This document shows, in pieces, positions 31,529-41,461 of a DNA stretch of 64,000 nt. Under the pieces are notes generated by a model. The model did not search any database. It worked only from the letters and a program-made list of their open reading frames with translations, and was not told the origin of the DNA. The position numbers and the translations under genes were made by a program. This DNA is from Mycolicibacterium flavescens (GTDB lineage Bacteria; Actinomycetota; Actinomycetes; Mycobacteriales; Mycobacteriaceae): NCBI GenBank assembly GCA_900637135.1, contig LR134353.1, forward strand, positions 1,488,001 to 1,552,000, written 5' to 3'. Numbering within the stretch: the stretch's first letter is position 1; each line of letters starts with the position of its first letter.

Positions 31529-31545
31529 CGAGAATTCGATTCTCG
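31529..31545. promoter_or_regulatory. Perfect GAGAAT-N3-ATTCTC operator (IclR/hydrolase)
   Basis: CGAGAAT-TCG-ATTCTCG: 7-bp perfect arms with a 3-bp spacer, 19 bases before the hydrolase GTG and about 105 bases from the divergent IclR start. It probably overlaps the promoter or leader of the mhp-like operon. Confidence 0.8.
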
Positions 31546-31564
31546 CGGTCAAGAGAGGGTGAGC

Positions 31565-32482
31565 GTGTCTGAGCCGGATTCGCTGGCGGCTTCCGCGGCC
31601 GACAAGCGTTCTGCGTCAGCGGAGTTCGAAAGCGTCTGGAGCGATCTGCAGGGCGTCTCGTTCGCTCAGGGCTACCTCGACGCCGGCGGGACCCGTACTC
31701 GCTATCTGCATGCCGGTGACACCGACAACCCGGTGCTCGTCTTCCTGCACGGCTCCGGTGGGCATGCGGAAGCCTACGTGCGCAACCTGGAGGCGCACGC
31801 CGAGCACTTCTCGGTCTGGTCGATCGACATGCTCGGCCACGGCTACACCGACAAACCCGGTCATCCGCTGGAAGTCGGCCACTACGTCGACCATCTGATG
31901 GCGTTCCTCGACGCCGCAGGGGCCGACCGCGCCCACATCAGTGGTGAGTCGCTCGGTGGTTGGGTCGCGGCGCGATTCGCGGTCGACCACCCCGACCGAT
32001 TGGACCGGCTGGTGCTCAACACCGCGGGCGGCTCGCAGGCCGATCCCGAGGTGATGAAGCGGATCATCACGCTGTCCATGGCCGCCGCCGAGAACCCGAC
32101 GTGGGAGACGGTGCAGGCCCGCATCAAGTGGCTGATGGCCGACAAGACCAAGGATTACGACGACATCGTCGCGAGCAGGCAGCGGGTGTACCGGCAGCCG
32201 GGGTTCGTCACGGCGATGCGCGACATCATGGCGCTGCAGGACCCGGAGATCCGCGCACGCAACCTCCTCGGGCCCGACGAGTACGGATCGATCACCGCGC
32301 CGACCCTGGTGGTGTGGACCAGTGACGACCCCACGGCCGACGTGACCGAGGGGCGACGCATCGCCTCGATGATCCCGGGCGCCCGCTTCGAGGTGATGCC
32401 CGGATGCGGTCACTGGCCCCAGTACGAGGATCCCAAGACGTTCAACCGGCTGCACCTGGACTTCCTGTTGGGGCGGCTATGA
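31565..32482 (+). CDS. Alpha/beta hydrolase, meta-cleavage product (C-C bond) hydrolase type
   Basis: A 305-residue hydrolase of the MhpC/HsaD/BphD kind, which split 2-hydroxy-6-oxo-dienoates after extradiol ring opening. Nucleophile Ser129 is in SGESLGGW, the acid is Asp254/255 in WTSDDP, and the base is His283 in GCGHWP. The GTG at 31565 is chosen over the one at 31559 because it leaves proper spacing after AGAGAGGG. It overlaps the hydroxylase gene by four bases, so hydroxylase, dioxygenase and hydrolase form one coupled unit. Confidence 0.9.
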   Translation: MSEPDSLAASAADKRSASAEFESVWSDLQGVSFAQGYLDAGGTRTRYLHAGDTDNPVLVFLHGSGGHAEAYVRNLEAHAEHFSVWSIDMLGHGYTDKPGHPLEVGHYVDHLMAFLDAAGADRAHISGESLGGWVAARFAVDHPDRLDRLVLNTAGGSQADPEVMKRIITLSMAAAENPTWETVQARIKWLMADKTKDYDDIVASRQRVYRQPGFVTAMRDIMALQDPEIRARNLLGPDEYGSITAPTLVVWTSDDPTADVTEGRRIASMIPGARFEVMPGCGHWPQYEDPKTFNRLHLDFLLGRL

Positions 32483-34179
32483 CGACGACCGACGTCGACG
32501 TCGTCATCGTCGGGGCAGGCCCGTCGGGCCTGACGCTGGCCAACATCCTTGGGCTGCACCGGGTCCGGACGCTGGTGGTCGAGGAACGCGACACGCTCAT
32601 CGACTACCCCCGCGGTGTCGGTCTCGACGACGAGGCGCTGCGGACGTTCCAGTCGATCGGCCTGGTCGACCGGGTGCTGCCGCACACTGTGCCGAACCAG
32701 ATCCTGCGGTTCTTCGACGCCAACCGACGGCTGCTCGCCGAGATGGCGCCGCCCGACGCCCGGTTCGGCTGGCCCAAACGCAACGGCTTCGTGCAACCGA
32801 TGGTCGATGCCGAATTGTTCGGCGGGCTGGACCGATTCGACAATGTGGACGTCCGGTTCGGGTGTCGGATGGAGTCCTGCGTCGAGACCGACGACGCGGT
32901 GACGGTGCAGTTCGCCGGTGACAAGCCGTCGGTCACGGCTCGTTACGTGGTCGGCTGCGACGGCGGCCGCAGCGCCACTCGCCGGCTGATGGGCGTGTCG
33001 TTCGACGGCACCACGTCGTCGACCCGCTGGTTGGTGGTCGACGTCGCCAACGACCCGCTCGGCCATCCCAACAGTGAGGTGGGCGCCGACCCGGCGCGCC
33101 CCTATGTGTCGATCTCAATCGCCCACGGCATCCGCCGCTTCGAATTCCTGATCCATCCTCACGAGACCGACGCAGAAGCCGACGATCCGGCGTTCGTCAG
33201 AAGAATGCTGGCGCAACGGGTCCCGTATCCCGAGCAGGTCGACATGATCCGGCACCGGGTCTACACGCACCACTCCCGCATCGCCGGTTCATTCCGCAAG
33301 GGCCGGATGCTGCTCGCCGGTGATGCCGCGCACCTGATGCCGGTCTGGCAGGGGCAGGGATACAACAGCGGTATCCGCGACGCGGCCAACCTCGGCTGGA
33401 AACTCGCCGCGGTGGTGACCGGGCAGGCCGACGACGCCCTGCTGGACACCTACGACGTCGAGCGTCGCAAACACGCCCGCGCGATGATCGACCTGTCCAC
33501 CATGGTCGGCCGCGTGATATCGCCGACCAACCGCAGGGTAGCCGCGTTGCGGGACCGGGTCATTCACGCCGCTTCCGTGGTTCCCTCGCTGAAGCGCTAC
33601 ATCCTCGAGATGCGTTTCAAGCCGATGCCGCGCTATCAACAGGGCGCCGTGTTCCATTCCGCACCGGGTGCCGGTGCGGCAGGGGCGGTCTCGCCGACGG
33701 GCACGTTGTTCATCCAGCCGCGCGTCGACACCCGCACTGAGCAGAACGTGTTGCTTGACGACGTGCTCGGGCCGGGTTTCGCGGTGCTGTGCTGGAGCAA
33801 CAACCTGCGAGCGATACTGGGCGACAACGCGTTCAACCGATGGAAGGCGTTGGGTGCGGAGTTCATCGAGGCACGTCCGATGACTCAGCTGCGCTGGCCG
33901 GGTCACGACGACGACGATGTGGTGGTGATCGGTGACAGGACCGGTGCGCTCAAGGCGTGGTTCGACACCTACACCGACTCGGTGTTGTTCCTGCGGCCCG
34001 ACCGCTGCATCGCCGGCGCCTGCATCGCTCAGCGCGCCGCCGAACTGAGCGAATCTCTATTCGACGTTCTGCGTCTGACCCAGGGAGGAGGCACCGGTTC
34101 TCATGGGCACACTGGCCCTGTGCTGCATGTCGCACAGCCCGCTACTGAACCTTCCGGGACCGTCACGGGATCTCCTTGA
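32479..34179 (+). CDS. mhpA: FAD-dependent aromatic hydroxylase, MhpA-like
   Basis: A 566-residue class A flavoprotein monooxygenase resembling 3-(3-hydroxyphenyl)propionate 2-hydroxylase. Seen: FAD motif GAGPSGL, the DG motif ([11 protein letters not shown]), the GD motif ([21 protein letters not shown]) and a C-terminal thioredoxin-like extension. It should ortho-hydroxylate a phenol to a catechol using NAD(P)H and O2. The gene runs 77 bases into the dioxygenase gene in another frame. Being single-component, it needs no reductase, unlike the HsaAB system of cholesterol breakdown. Confidence 0.9.
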   Translation: MTTTDVDVVIVGAGPSGLTLANILGLHRVRTLVVEERDTLIDYPRGVGLDDEALRTFQSIGLVDRVLPHTVPNQILRFFDANRRLLAEMAPPDARFGWPKRNGFVQPMVDAELFGGLDRFDNVDVRFGCRMESCVETDDAVTVQFAGDKPSVTARYVVGCDGGRSATRRLMGVSFDGTTSSTRWLVVDVANDPLGHPNSEVGADPARPYVSISIAHGIRRFEFLIHPHETDAEADDPAFVRRMLAQRVPYPEQVDMIRHRVYTHHSRIAGSFRKGRMLLAGDAAHLMPVWQGQGYNSGIRDAANLGWKLAAVVTGQADDALLDTYDVERRKHARAMIDLSTMVGRVISPTNRRVAALRDRVIHAASVVPSLKRYILEMRFKPMPRYQQGAVFHSAPGAGAAGAVSPTGTLFIQPRVDTRTEQNVLLDDVLGPGFAVLCWSNNLRAILGDNAFNRWKALGAEFIEARPMTQLRWPGHDDDDVVVIGDRTGALKAWFDTYTDSVLFLRPDRCIAGACIAQRAAELSESLFDVLRLTQGGGTGSHGHTGPVLHVAQPATEPSGTVTGSP

Positions 34180-35047
34180 CGACATCGAGACGGCGATATC
34201 GGGTGCACGCCGGTTCGTCGCCGACTACGACCCCGAGCTCGTCGTCATCTTCTCCCCGGACCACTACAACGGGTTCTTCTACCGGACGATGCCGCCGTTC
34301 TGCATCGGCACGGCCGCCCAGGGCGTCGGTGACTACGGCTCGCACGCCGGCCCGTTGAACGTGCCCGAAGACGTCGCGACCGACTGTGCCCGAGCGGTTC
34401 TGGAGTCGGGAATCGACGTCGCCATCTCGGCGAGCATGGACGTCGATCACGGAACGGTCCAACCGTTGCAGAACCTGTTCGGGGATGCGACGTCGGTGCC
34501 GACGATCCCCGTGTTCATCAACTCGGTGGCCACCCCGCTCGGGCCGGTGCGCCGGGTGCGGGCGCTCGGAGCGGCACTCGGCACCTTCCTCGCGACGCTC
34601 GACAAACGTGTCCTCGTCGTGGGGTCCGGTGGGCTGTCGCACGATCCGCCGGTGCCCACGTTGGCGACCGCGCCGCCCGCCGCGCTGGAACGGATCGTGC
34701 ACGGTGCGCCCATGACAGCGGAACAGCGGCAGGCCCGCCAGGTCGCGGTGATGGAGGCCGCGCAGGCGTTCGCGCACGGCGAGAGCCCGTTGCAGCCGCT
34801 GAACCCGGAGTGGGACGCGGCTTTCCTCGAGCTGATCGACAACAACCGGCTCGCCGAGGTGGACGGCTGGTCCAACGAGTCGATCGAGCGCGAGGCCGGC
34901 CATTCGGCACACGAAGTACGCACGTGGATCGCGGCTTTCGCCGCGCTTGCCGCGCACGGCCCGTACCGCACCGATCAGCGGTTCTACCGGGCGGCACCGG
35001 AATTGATCGCAGGGTTCGCGATCAGGACGGCGGTTCTGGATGTCTGA
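34103..35047 (+). CDS. mhpB: Class III (LigB-type) extradiol dioxygenase, MhpB-like
   Basis: A 314-residue protein similar to 2,3-dihydroxyphenylpropionate 1,2-dioxygenase. The N-terminal CCMSHSPL matches the E. coli start, and the catalytic His pair is at His116 (VDHGTVQPL) and His180 (GGLSHDPP), one residue off E. coli His115/His179. It opens a catechol ring next to the hydroxyls with Fe(II). A strong GGGAGGAGG site lies inside the hydroxylase gene end, supporting this start despite the 77-base overlap. The next gene overlaps by 8 bases. Confidence 0.92.
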   Translation: MGTLALCCMSHSPLLNLPGPSRDLLDDIETAISGARRFVADYDPELVVIFSPDHYNGFFYRTMPPFCIGTAAQGVGDYGSHAGPLNVPEDVATDCARAVLESGIDVAISASMDVDHGTVQPLQNLFGDATSVPTIPVFINSVATPLGPVRRVRALGAALGTFLATLDKRVLVVGSGGLSHDPPVPTLATAPPAALERIVHGAPMTAEQRQARQVAVMEAAQAFAHGESPLQPLNPEWDAAFLELIDNNRLAEVDGWSNESIEREAGHSAHEVRTWIAAFAALAAHGPYRTDQRFYRAAPELIAGFAIRTAVLDV

Positions 35048-36812
35048 CAACAAGTTCGACCACACCGTCGACGTGCTTGTCGTCGGGTCAGGTGGCGGCG
35101 GAATGACCGCGGCGCTGGCCGCCGACGCGTTCGGTCTGGACACCCTCATCGTCGAGAAGTCGGCGCACTTCGGCGGGTCCACCGCGTTGTCCGGCGGCGG
35201 CATCTGGGTGCCCGGTGCCCCCTCGCAGCGCAAGGCGGGTTACGTGCCGGATCCCGACGGTGTCGTTGAGTACCTACGCCAGATCACCGGAGGCCTGGTC
35301 AGCGACGCGCGTCTGCGCCAGTACGTCGATGCCGCTCCGGAGATGATGGAGTTCCTCGAAAAGCGCAGCCCGTGGTTCGAATTCGTGTGGAAACCGGGCT
35401 ACGCGGACTACTACCCGGAGCTGCCGGGCGGGTCGGCACAGGGCAGCACGATCAACGTGCCCGCCATCGACCTGCGCAAGCTAGGCGACGAGGAGCAGCA
35501 CCTGCTGCAGCCGCTCGCGCTGGCCCCGAAGGGAATCTGGTTCGCGCCCAAGGACCTTCGGTTGTTCTACCAGGTTCGCCAGAACTGGCGCGGCAAGGCC
35601 GTTCTCGTCAAGTTGATCTGGCGGATGTTCCGAGCCCGGGTTCTCGGTGACCGGATGGCGGCCATCGGCCAGTCGCTGGCCGCCCGCATGCGGCTGGCGC
35701 TCAAACAACACGACGTCCCGCTGTGGCTCAATGCGCCGATGAGCGAACTGATCACCGACGTCGACGGAGCGGTGATCGGGGCGGTGGTGGAGCGTGACGG
35801 TCGTCAGCAGCGCATCGAAGCCCGGCACGGCGTGATCCTGGCCGCGGGTGGATTCGACCACGACATGGAGTGGCGCCGCCAGCACCTGCCGCTACTCGAA
35901 AAGGATTGGAGCTTCGGCAATCCGGCGTCCATGGGGGACGCCATCCGGGCGGGGGAGAAGGTGGGCGGCTCGACCGATCTGCTCGACGAGGCCTGGTGGT
36001 TTCCCGCGATCTGCTGGCCCGACGGGCGGTTGCAGTTCATGCTCAACGAACGCATGATGCCGTCGCAGTTCGTGGTGAACGGCGAGGGCAAGCGGTTCAT
36101 CAACGAGGCCGCCCCCTACATGGACTTCGCGCACGCGATGATCGAGGGTCACAACAGCGGGGTCACGCACATTCCGTGCTGGCTGATCACCGACATCCGG
36201 TCGTTCCACCGGTACGTGGTCGCCGGGCACCTGCCGATCCCCAAGATTCCGTTCGCGCCGGTGCCGACCGGCTGGAAGGTGCCCAAGGCGTGGCTGGAAT
36301 CCGGTGTCGTACATGAGGGAAGCAGCTTCGAGGAACTCGCGGGCAAGATAAGCGTTCCGCCGGCACAACTGCGCCAGACCGCCCAGCGGTTCAACGAACT
36401 GGCGCGCAACGGTCACGACGACGACTTCAACCGCGGCGACTCGGCCTACGACAACTACTACGGCGACCCCACGCTGCCGAACCCGAACCTGCACCCGCTG
36501 GGTAAGCCGCCCTACTACGCGTTCCAGATCATCCTGGGCGACCTGGGCACCTCCGGAGGTCTGCGCACCGACGAGTACGCCCGGGTGCTGCGCGCCGACG
36601 ACCGCGTCATCGGGGGCCTCTACGCCGTCGGCAACACGTCGGCCGCGGTGATGGGCCGCAGTTACGCGGGCGCCGGCGCCACCATCGGCCCCGCGATGAC
36701 CTTCGGCTATGTCGCGGCCAAGCACATCGCCGAGCAACTGTCCGGCTCTGGAATTCAGACCGGCTCTAGTACCGATTCGACACTCGATACACATCGGAAG
36801 GTAACGAAATGA
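35040..36812 (+). CDS. 3-ketosteroid delta1-dehydrogenase-like flavoprotein
   Basis: A 590-residue KstD-family protein. Seen: FAD motif [27 protein letters not shown] (equivalent of the KstD catalytic Tyr487), LGDLGTSGG, and the end [25 protein letters not shown], which is closer to true KstD than the paralogue at 28959. It would introduce a 1,2 double bond in a 3-keto ring, the step that leads to ring aromatisation. Placed directly after the hydroxylase and dioxygenase genes, it fits making the phenol that they then hydroxylate and cleave. It overlaps the next gene by four bases. Confidence 0.85.
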   Translation: MSDNKFDHTVDVLVVGSGGGGMTAALAADAFGLDTLIVEKSAHFGGSTALSGGGIWVPGAPSQRKAGYVPDPDGVVEYLRQITGGLVSDARLRQYVDAAPEMMEFLEKRSPWFEFVWKPGYADYYPELPGGSAQGSTINVPAIDLRKLGDEEQHLLQPLALAPKGIWFAPKDLRLFYQVRQNWRGKAVLVKLIWRMFRARVLGDRMAAIGQSLAARMRLALKQHDVPLWLNAPMSELITDVDGAVIGAVVERDGRQQRIEARHGVILAAGGFDHDMEWRRQHLPLLEKDWSFGNPASMGDAIRAGEKVGGSTDLLDEAWWFPAICWPDGRLQFMLNERMMPSQFVVNGEGKRFINEAAPYMDFAHAMIEGHNSGVTHIPCWLITDIRSFHRYVVAGHLPIPKIPFAPVPTGWKVPKAWLESGVVHEGSSFEELAGKISVPPAQLRQTAQRFNELARNGHDDDFNRGDSAYDNYYGDPTLPNPNLHPLGKPPYYAFQIILGDLGTSGGLRTDEYARVLRADDRVIGGLYAVGNTSAAVMGRSYAGAGATIGPAMTFGYVAAKHIAEQLSGSGIQTGSSTDSTLDTHRKVTK

Positions 36813-38149
36813 AGATCTCGCTGTTCTACGAATTCCCACTGCCGCGGCCGTGGAGCGAAGACGACGAGCACAAGCTTTTCCAGGACGGCCTCGACGAGGT
36901 GGAGCTTGCCGACAAGGCCGGTTTCTCGACGGTGTGGCTGACCGAGCACCACTTCCTGGAGGAGTACTGCCACTCCACCGCGCCCGAGATCTTCCTGTCC
37001 GCCGCGAGCCAGCGGACCCAGAACATCCGCCTGGGCTTCGGCATCATGCATCTGCCGCCGGTCGTCAACCACCCCGCACGTGTCGCCGAACGGGTTGCGA
37101 CACTGGACCTGATCTCCAACGGGCGCGTGGAGTTCGGCACCGGCGAGTCGTCGTCGGTCGGCGAACTGGGCGGTTTCGGTGTCGATCCCGCCGACAAGCG
37201 CGCGATGTGGGAAGAGGCGCTGGAGGTTTCGATCCGCTGTATGACCGAGGAGCCGTTCACCGGTTTCAAGGGAGAGCACATCGAGATGCCCCCGCGCAAC
37301 GTCGTGCCCAAACCGCTGCAGAAGCCGCATCCGCCCGTCTGGGTGGCGTGCACCAGGCCCGCATCGGTCGCCATGGCAGCCCAGAAGGGCCTGGGCGCAC
37401 TGAGTTTCGCCTACACGGGCCCGGGGCCGCTGACCGAGCGGGTGAACGGCTACTACAAGGAGTTCGAGGAGAACGGCGCGCCGGTCACTCCGCAGATGAA
37501 CCCGAACATCCTCGCCATCGGCGGTGACTTGTCGATGATGGTGGCGCCCACCGACGAACAGGCGATCGAACGGCTCGGCAAGGGCGGCGGCTTCTTCGCG
37601 TTCGGCATCATGCACTACTACATGACCGGTATGCACACACCGGGCCGGACCGGGGTGTGGAAGCGGCACCTCGAGGAGATCGAGAAGGACCCCAGCATCG
37701 TTTATGGCCCCGACCGCGGTCCGATCGGAAGCCCGGACACGGTGCGTAACTTCCTGCGCGGCTACGAGGAAAGCGGTGTCGACGAACTGATCCTGTTGCT
37801 GACCCCGCGCAGGCACGAAGAGACGATGGAGTCCATCGAGTTGATGGGCAAGGAGGTGCTGCCCGAGTTCATCGAACGCGACGAGAAGGCGCAGGCGGAG
37901 AAGGCCAAACGACTCGAGCCGATCATCGAGAAGGTCGAAGCGCGCCGGCAACCGTCGCAGGCGCCCGTCTTCGACGAGAGCTATGCGTTCGGCGGACTGC
38001 CCACGGGCCGCCAGAACTACACGGCCAACGAGGTGTCGCTGGCGATGGACGAGATGAACGCCGGCATCGAGGCGGCGGCCGCCAAACTCAAGTCAGGAGA
38101 AGGGTGGGCGAGCCGCAACCCCGAAGCGGACGCCAAGAGCGCGCAGTGA
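36809..38149 (+). CDS. Luciferase-like flavin monooxygenase
   Basis: A 446-residue luciferase-like protein, about 100 residues longer than most and with a charged C-terminal extension. Seen: [28 protein letters not shown] and the SNGRVEFGTG segment, typical of FMN-dependent members (alkanal monooxygenase alpha-like). A flavin-reductase-like gene lies 2 kb downstream in the same run and may supply reduced FMN. Possible roles are Baeyer-Villiger or hydroxylation steps; F420 use cannot be excluded. Confidence 0.85.
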   Translation: MKISLFYEFPLPRPWSEDDEHKLFQDGLDEVELADKAGFSTVWLTEHHFLEEYCHSTAPEIFLSAASQRTQNIRLGFGIMHLPPVVNHPARVAERVATLDLISNGRVEFGTGESSSVGELGGFGVDPADKRAMWEEALEVSIRCMTEEPFTGFKGEHIEMPPRNVVPKPLQKPHPPVWVACTRPASVAMAAQKGLGALSFAYTGPGPLTERVNGYYKEFEENGAPVTPQMNPNILAIGGDLSMMVAPTDEQAIERLGKGGGFFAFGIMHYYMTGMHTPGRTGVWKRHLEEIEKDPSIVYGPDRGPIGSPDTVRNFLRGYEESGVDELILLLTPRRHEETMESIELMGKEVLPEFIERDEKAQAEKAKRLEPIIEKVEARRQPSQAPVFDESYAFGGLPTGRQNYTANEVSLAMDEMNAGIEAAAAKLKSGEGWASRNPEADAKSAQ

Positions 38150-38172
38150 CGGGCGCCGGCTGCAGATGAGCC

Positions 38173-38991
38173 ATGGGCCGATTTGAGGAACTGTGGCGCT
38201 ACGACGGGCGCCATGTGGTCGTCACCGGATGCGCCTCGGGCATCGGTGCCCACGTCGCCCGTCAGGTCGCCGACCTCGGCGCCGAGGTGATCGGACTCGA
38301 CATCAAACCGCCGACCGAGCGTGTCGGCGAGTTCGTCGAACTCGATCTGTCGGATCAACAGTCGATCGACCGGGCGGCCGACGCCGTCGGCGACTCGGTC
38401 GACGCGCTGTTCAACGTCGCCGGGGTGTCGTCGGGGATCAAGGACCCGCTCCGGGTCGTGACGATCAACTTCCTGGGTACCCGGCGGTTCACCGAGGCGC
38501 TGGTGCCCCGGATGCGCGCCGGATCGGCGATCGCGAACGTGTCGTCGCTGGCGGCGTCGGCCTACCGGGACAACGCACCGGTCACCGCCGGGCTGGTCGA
38601 CACGGACACGGTCGAGGCGGGCATCGAGTGGTGTCGACGCAATCCCGAGGCGCTGGCCGACGGCGGCGGTTACCGGTTGTCCAAGGAGGCCATCATCCTC
38701 TACGGCATGGCACAGGTGAGCGCGTTGGGCGCCAGGGGGATTCGCATCAACTGCACCGCACCCGGGGTGACCGACACGCCGATCCTCGACCAGTTGCGCA
38801 GCGCGTACGGGCAGGAGTTTCTCGATTCCTTCCGGACGCCGCTGGGCCGGGCCGCCGAACCGCAGGAGCAGGCCAGCGTGCTGACCTTCCTCAACAGCAG
38901 GGCGGCCAGTTATCTCACCGGTCAGGTGATCTGGGTGGACGGAGGCACCACGGGGGAGACGGACCTCGCGGGAGCGGTACGGCGGCGTTGA
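38173..38991 (+). CDS. SDR, 3-alpha-hydroxysteroid/coniferyl-alcohol dehydrogenase-like
   Basis: A 272-residue SDR with cofactor motif TGCASGIG (18-25) and catalytic YRLSKEA. The extended region between the Ser and Tyr motifs, containing GIEWCRRNPEAL, is typical of the 3-alpha-hydroxysteroid dehydrogenase/carbonyl reductase and coniferyl-alcohol dehydrogenase subgroup. It follows the luciferase-like gene after 23 bases. Interconversion of an alcohol and ketone on a ring substrate is the likely role. Confidence 0.85.
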   Translation: MGRFEELWRYDGRHVVVTGCASGIGAHVARQVADLGAEVIGLDIKPPTERVGEFVELDLSDQQSIDRAADAVGDSVDALFNVAGVSSGIKDPLRVVTINFLGTRRFTEALVPRMRAGSAIANVSSLAASAYRDNAPVTAGLVDTDTVEAGIEWCRRNPEALADGGGYRLSKEAIILYGMAQVSALGARGIRINCTAPGVTDTPILDQLRSAYGQEFLDSFRTPLGRAAEPQEQASVLTFLNSRAASYLTGQVIWVDGGTTGETDLAGAVRRR

Positions 38992-39021
38992 CGTGAAAGT
39001 CAGTACAGTGAAAGGCAATCC

Positions 39022-40017
39022 ATGGCCAGCATGAGCGAGTTCCGCCGCGTCGCCGACGACGTGCGCAATTGGGGCCGCTGGGGCGACGACGACGAGCTGG
39101 GCACGCTGAACCTCATCACGCCCGACAAGGTGGCCGAAGCGGCCGCGCTCGTGAAGAAGGGAACGGTGATCCCCCTCGGAGGCGACTTCGGCTCGAACGG
39201 CCCGCAGGGGGCGTTCCAGTTCCGCCCGAACCCCACCCACGTGATGACGGTGGACGGCGGCGACGCGAACACGCTGGCGCAGTACGGGCCCCAGTGGCTG
39301 CGGAACTCGGTGGCTCACCAGGTCAGCGAGTTCTTCGTGGACAACCCGTTTCGCTTCAACGACGACATGATCGTGATGCCGCTGCAGGCGGCCACGCAGT
39401 GGGACGCCATCTCCCACGTCTACTACGAGGACAAGCTCTACAACGGCTTTCCCGCGGACTCGGTGACCAGCTTCGGGGCCATCCATCTGGGAATCGAGAA
39501 GGTCGACGTCAAGGGCATCACCTCCCGAGGAGTGCTGCTCGACGCGGTCCGGCACCGCGGCGCCGACGTCTTCCTCGAACCCGGGAACCCGGTCACACCA
39601 GCAGAACTCGACGATATCGCCAAGGCCCAGGGTGTGAGGATCACGCAGGGGGACATCGTGGTCGTACACACCGGGTGGTGGACGAGGTTCCTGTCGACCG
39701 GTGACGGCTCCGAACCAGGATCCGGACTGGACTGGACCTGCGCATCGTGGCTGCACGACCATGACGTCGCCGCGGTCGCTGCGGACAACCTCATGGTCGA
39801 GGACCCCGACCCGGCCAACGGAGTCGAGGGCACGTTTCTGCCCATGCACATGGTCTGCCTGCGCGACATGGGCCTCATGTTCGGCGAATACTGGGACCTC
39901 ACCGGCCTGGCGGCCGATTGCGCCGCCGACGGTGTCTACGAGTTCCAGTTGATCGCACCGCCTTTGAAGGTCGTTGGCGCGGTGGGCGCGCCCGTCAGCC
40001 CGATCGCAATCAAGTAG
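39022..40017 (+). CDS. Cyclase-family (kynurenine-formamidase-like) metal hydrolase
   Basis: A 331-residue member of the putative cyclase family. The usual HxGTHxD metal motif appears as the ATQWDAISH variant seen in the larger actinobacterial and fungal members, and a second conserved block is QGDIVVVHTGWW. Family reactions include hydrolytic ring opening of lactones, amides or cyclic ketones, which would fit a ring-degradation operon. Start at 39022; an ATG three codons later is possible. Followed closely by a flavin reductase-like gene. Confidence 0.82.
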   Translation: MASMSEFRRVADDVRNWGRWGDDDELGTLNLITPDKVAEAAALVKKGTVIPLGGDFGSNGPQGAFQFRPNPTHVMTVDGGDANTLAQYGPQWLRNSVAHQVSEFFVDNPFRFNDDMIVMPLQAATQWDAISHVYYEDKLYNGFPADSVTSFGAIHLGIEKVDVKGITSRGVLLDAVRHRGADVFLEPGNPVTPAELDDIAKAQGVRITQGDIVVVHTGWWTRFLSTGDGSEPGSGLDWTCASWLHDHDVAAVAADNLMVEDPDPANGVEGTFLPMHMVCLRDMGLMFGEYWDLTGLAADCAADGVYEFQLIAPPLKVVGAVGAPVSPIAIK

Positions 40018-40028
40018 TGGGTGAGGAT

Positions 40029-40619
40029 ATGACTGCAAGCACCAGAACCGGCGGTGCACCGTTCGTCGTGGGACTCGGCGGCACCCTTCGGGCGAATTCG
40101 TCGACCGAACGCGCCCTGCGTTATTGCCTGGCGGCGGTCGAGCAGCAGGGCGGGCGGACGCGGCTGTTCGCGGGACCCGACCTGGATTTGCCGATGTATG
40201 CGCCGCACTCGCTGGAACGCACACCCCAGGCTCTCGAACTGGTCAGCGCGCTGCGCGATGCGGACGCCGTGGTCGTCGGCTCACCCGGTTACCACGGAGC
40301 GATCTCGGGATTGGTCAAGAACGCGCTCGACTACATCGAGGATCTGCGGGAGGACCCGCGCGTCTATCTGGACAACACGCCGTGGGGTTGCATCAGTTGC
40401 GCCTACGGCTGGCAGGCGGCGGTCAACACGCTCGGACAGTTGCGCTCCATCGGGCACGCGCTGCGCGCGTGGCCGACTCCGCTGGGCGTGGCGATAAACT
40501 CCGCCGACCAGATCTGGGACGAGACAGGGGAATTGATCCACGACGCTACCCAGAATCAGCTGGACATGCTCGCCACCCAAGTGCTGTTCTTCGCCAAGGC
40601 CGCCCGGGAGACCGCGTGA
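40029..40619 (+). CDS. NADPH-dependent FMN reductase-like flavoprotein
   Basis: A 196-residue flavodoxin-fold protein with the phosphate-binding GLGGTLRANSSTERAL segment and the GSPGYHGAISGLVKNALDY motif of the NADPH-dependent FMN reductase family. It could deliver reduced FMN to the luciferase-like monooxygenase at 36809. The ATG at 40029 is used because the upstream frame overlaps the cyclase-family gene. The next start (GTG) overlaps its stop. Confidence 0.88.
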   Translation: MTASTRTGGAPFVVGLGGTLRANSSTERALRYCLAAVEQQGGRTRLFAGPDLDLPMYAPHSLERTPQALELVSALRDADAVVVGSPGYHGAISGLVKNALDYIEDLREDPRVYLDNTPWGCISCAYGWQAAVNTLGQLRSIGHALRAWPTPLGVAINSADQIWDETGELIHDATQNQLDMLATQVLFFAKAARETA

Positions 40620-41461
40620 CCGAGCTCCAACGCAAGTCGGTGCTGGTCGACGGGATGGTGACCGGTTACCTCGAAGCCGGACAAGGCGATCCGGATCCGG
40701 TCGTCCTGCTGCACGGTGGGGAGTTCGGCGCCGGCGCCGAGATCGGCTGGGAGCACAACATCGCCGCGCTCGCCACGCGTTACCGCGTGCTCGCGCTCGA
40801 CATGCTCGGGTTCGGCGAATCGGCGAAGGTCATCGACTTCAACGACGGCCGCGGTATGCGGATCCGGCACATCGCGCGGTTCTGCGAAGTCGTCGGGGTG
40901 GAATCCGCGCATTTCGTGGGCAACTCGATGGGGGCCGTGAACCTTTTCGTCGACGCCACCTCCGAAGCGCCGGTGCTGCCCGCCCGCAGCCTGGTGACCA
41001 TCTGCGGAGGCGGCGAGATCCAGCGCAACGAGCATTCGGCCGCGCTGTACGACTATGACGCCACGTTCGCGGGGATGCGCCGGATCGTCACGGCGCTCTT
41101 CTACGACGCCTCCTACCCCGCCGACGAGGAATACGTCCAGCGCCGCTACGAAGCCAGCATCGCCCCGGGTGCGTGGGAAGCGCTGGCGGCGGCGCGGTTT
41201 CGACGCCCCGGCCTGGAGGCCCCACCGCTGCCGTCGAGTGCCCGCGCCTACGAGCGCATCACCGTGCCGACACTGGTGGTCGAGGGCGGCGGTGACAAAC
41301 TGTTACCCCGCGGGTGGGCGGGCGAGATCGCGGGCCAGATCCGCGGCGGCCGGTCCGCGGTGATCGACGCGGCCGGGCACTGCCCGCAGATCGAACAACC
41401 GGACGCGGTCAATGAACTACTGCTCGGCTTCCTGGCCGACTCACACGAAGGGGCGGCATGA
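40616..41461 (+). CDS. Alpha/beta hydrolase, second copy in the operon
   Basis: A 281-residue hydrolase with nucleophile Ser104 (VGNSMGAV), Asp227 (GGGDKLLP) and His255 (AAGHCPQ). It also resembles meta-cleavage hydrolases but is only distantly related to the one at 31565. It therefore may act on a later intermediate or an ester/lactone. The GTG start overlaps the flavin reductase gene and its end overlaps the SDR gene, four bases each. Confidence 0.87.
   Translation: MTELQRKSVLVDGMVTGYLEAGQGDPDPVVLLHGGEFGAGAEIGWEHNIAALATRYRVLALDMLGFGESAKVIDFNDGRGMRIRHIARFCEVVGVESAHFVGNSMGAVNLFVDATSEAPVLPARSLVTICGGGEIQRNEHSAALYDYDATFAGMRRIVTALFYDASYPADEEYVQRRYEASIAPGAWEALAAARFRRPGLEAPPLPSSARAYERITVPTLVVEGGGDKLLPRGWAGEIAGQIRGGRSAVIDAAGHCPQIEQPDAVNELLLGFLADSHEGAA

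Noticed and set aside
34103..34179. A frameshift truncating the hydroxylase
   Set aside because: The hydroxylase frame is intact through all family motifs and only its extreme C-terminus overlaps; no second fragment is seen.
38017..40224. A 735-residue minus-strand open frame
   Set aside because: Composition is the Arg/His/Asp-rich antisense pattern of high-GC genes, and it covers well-supported SDR and cyclase-family genes on the plus strand.
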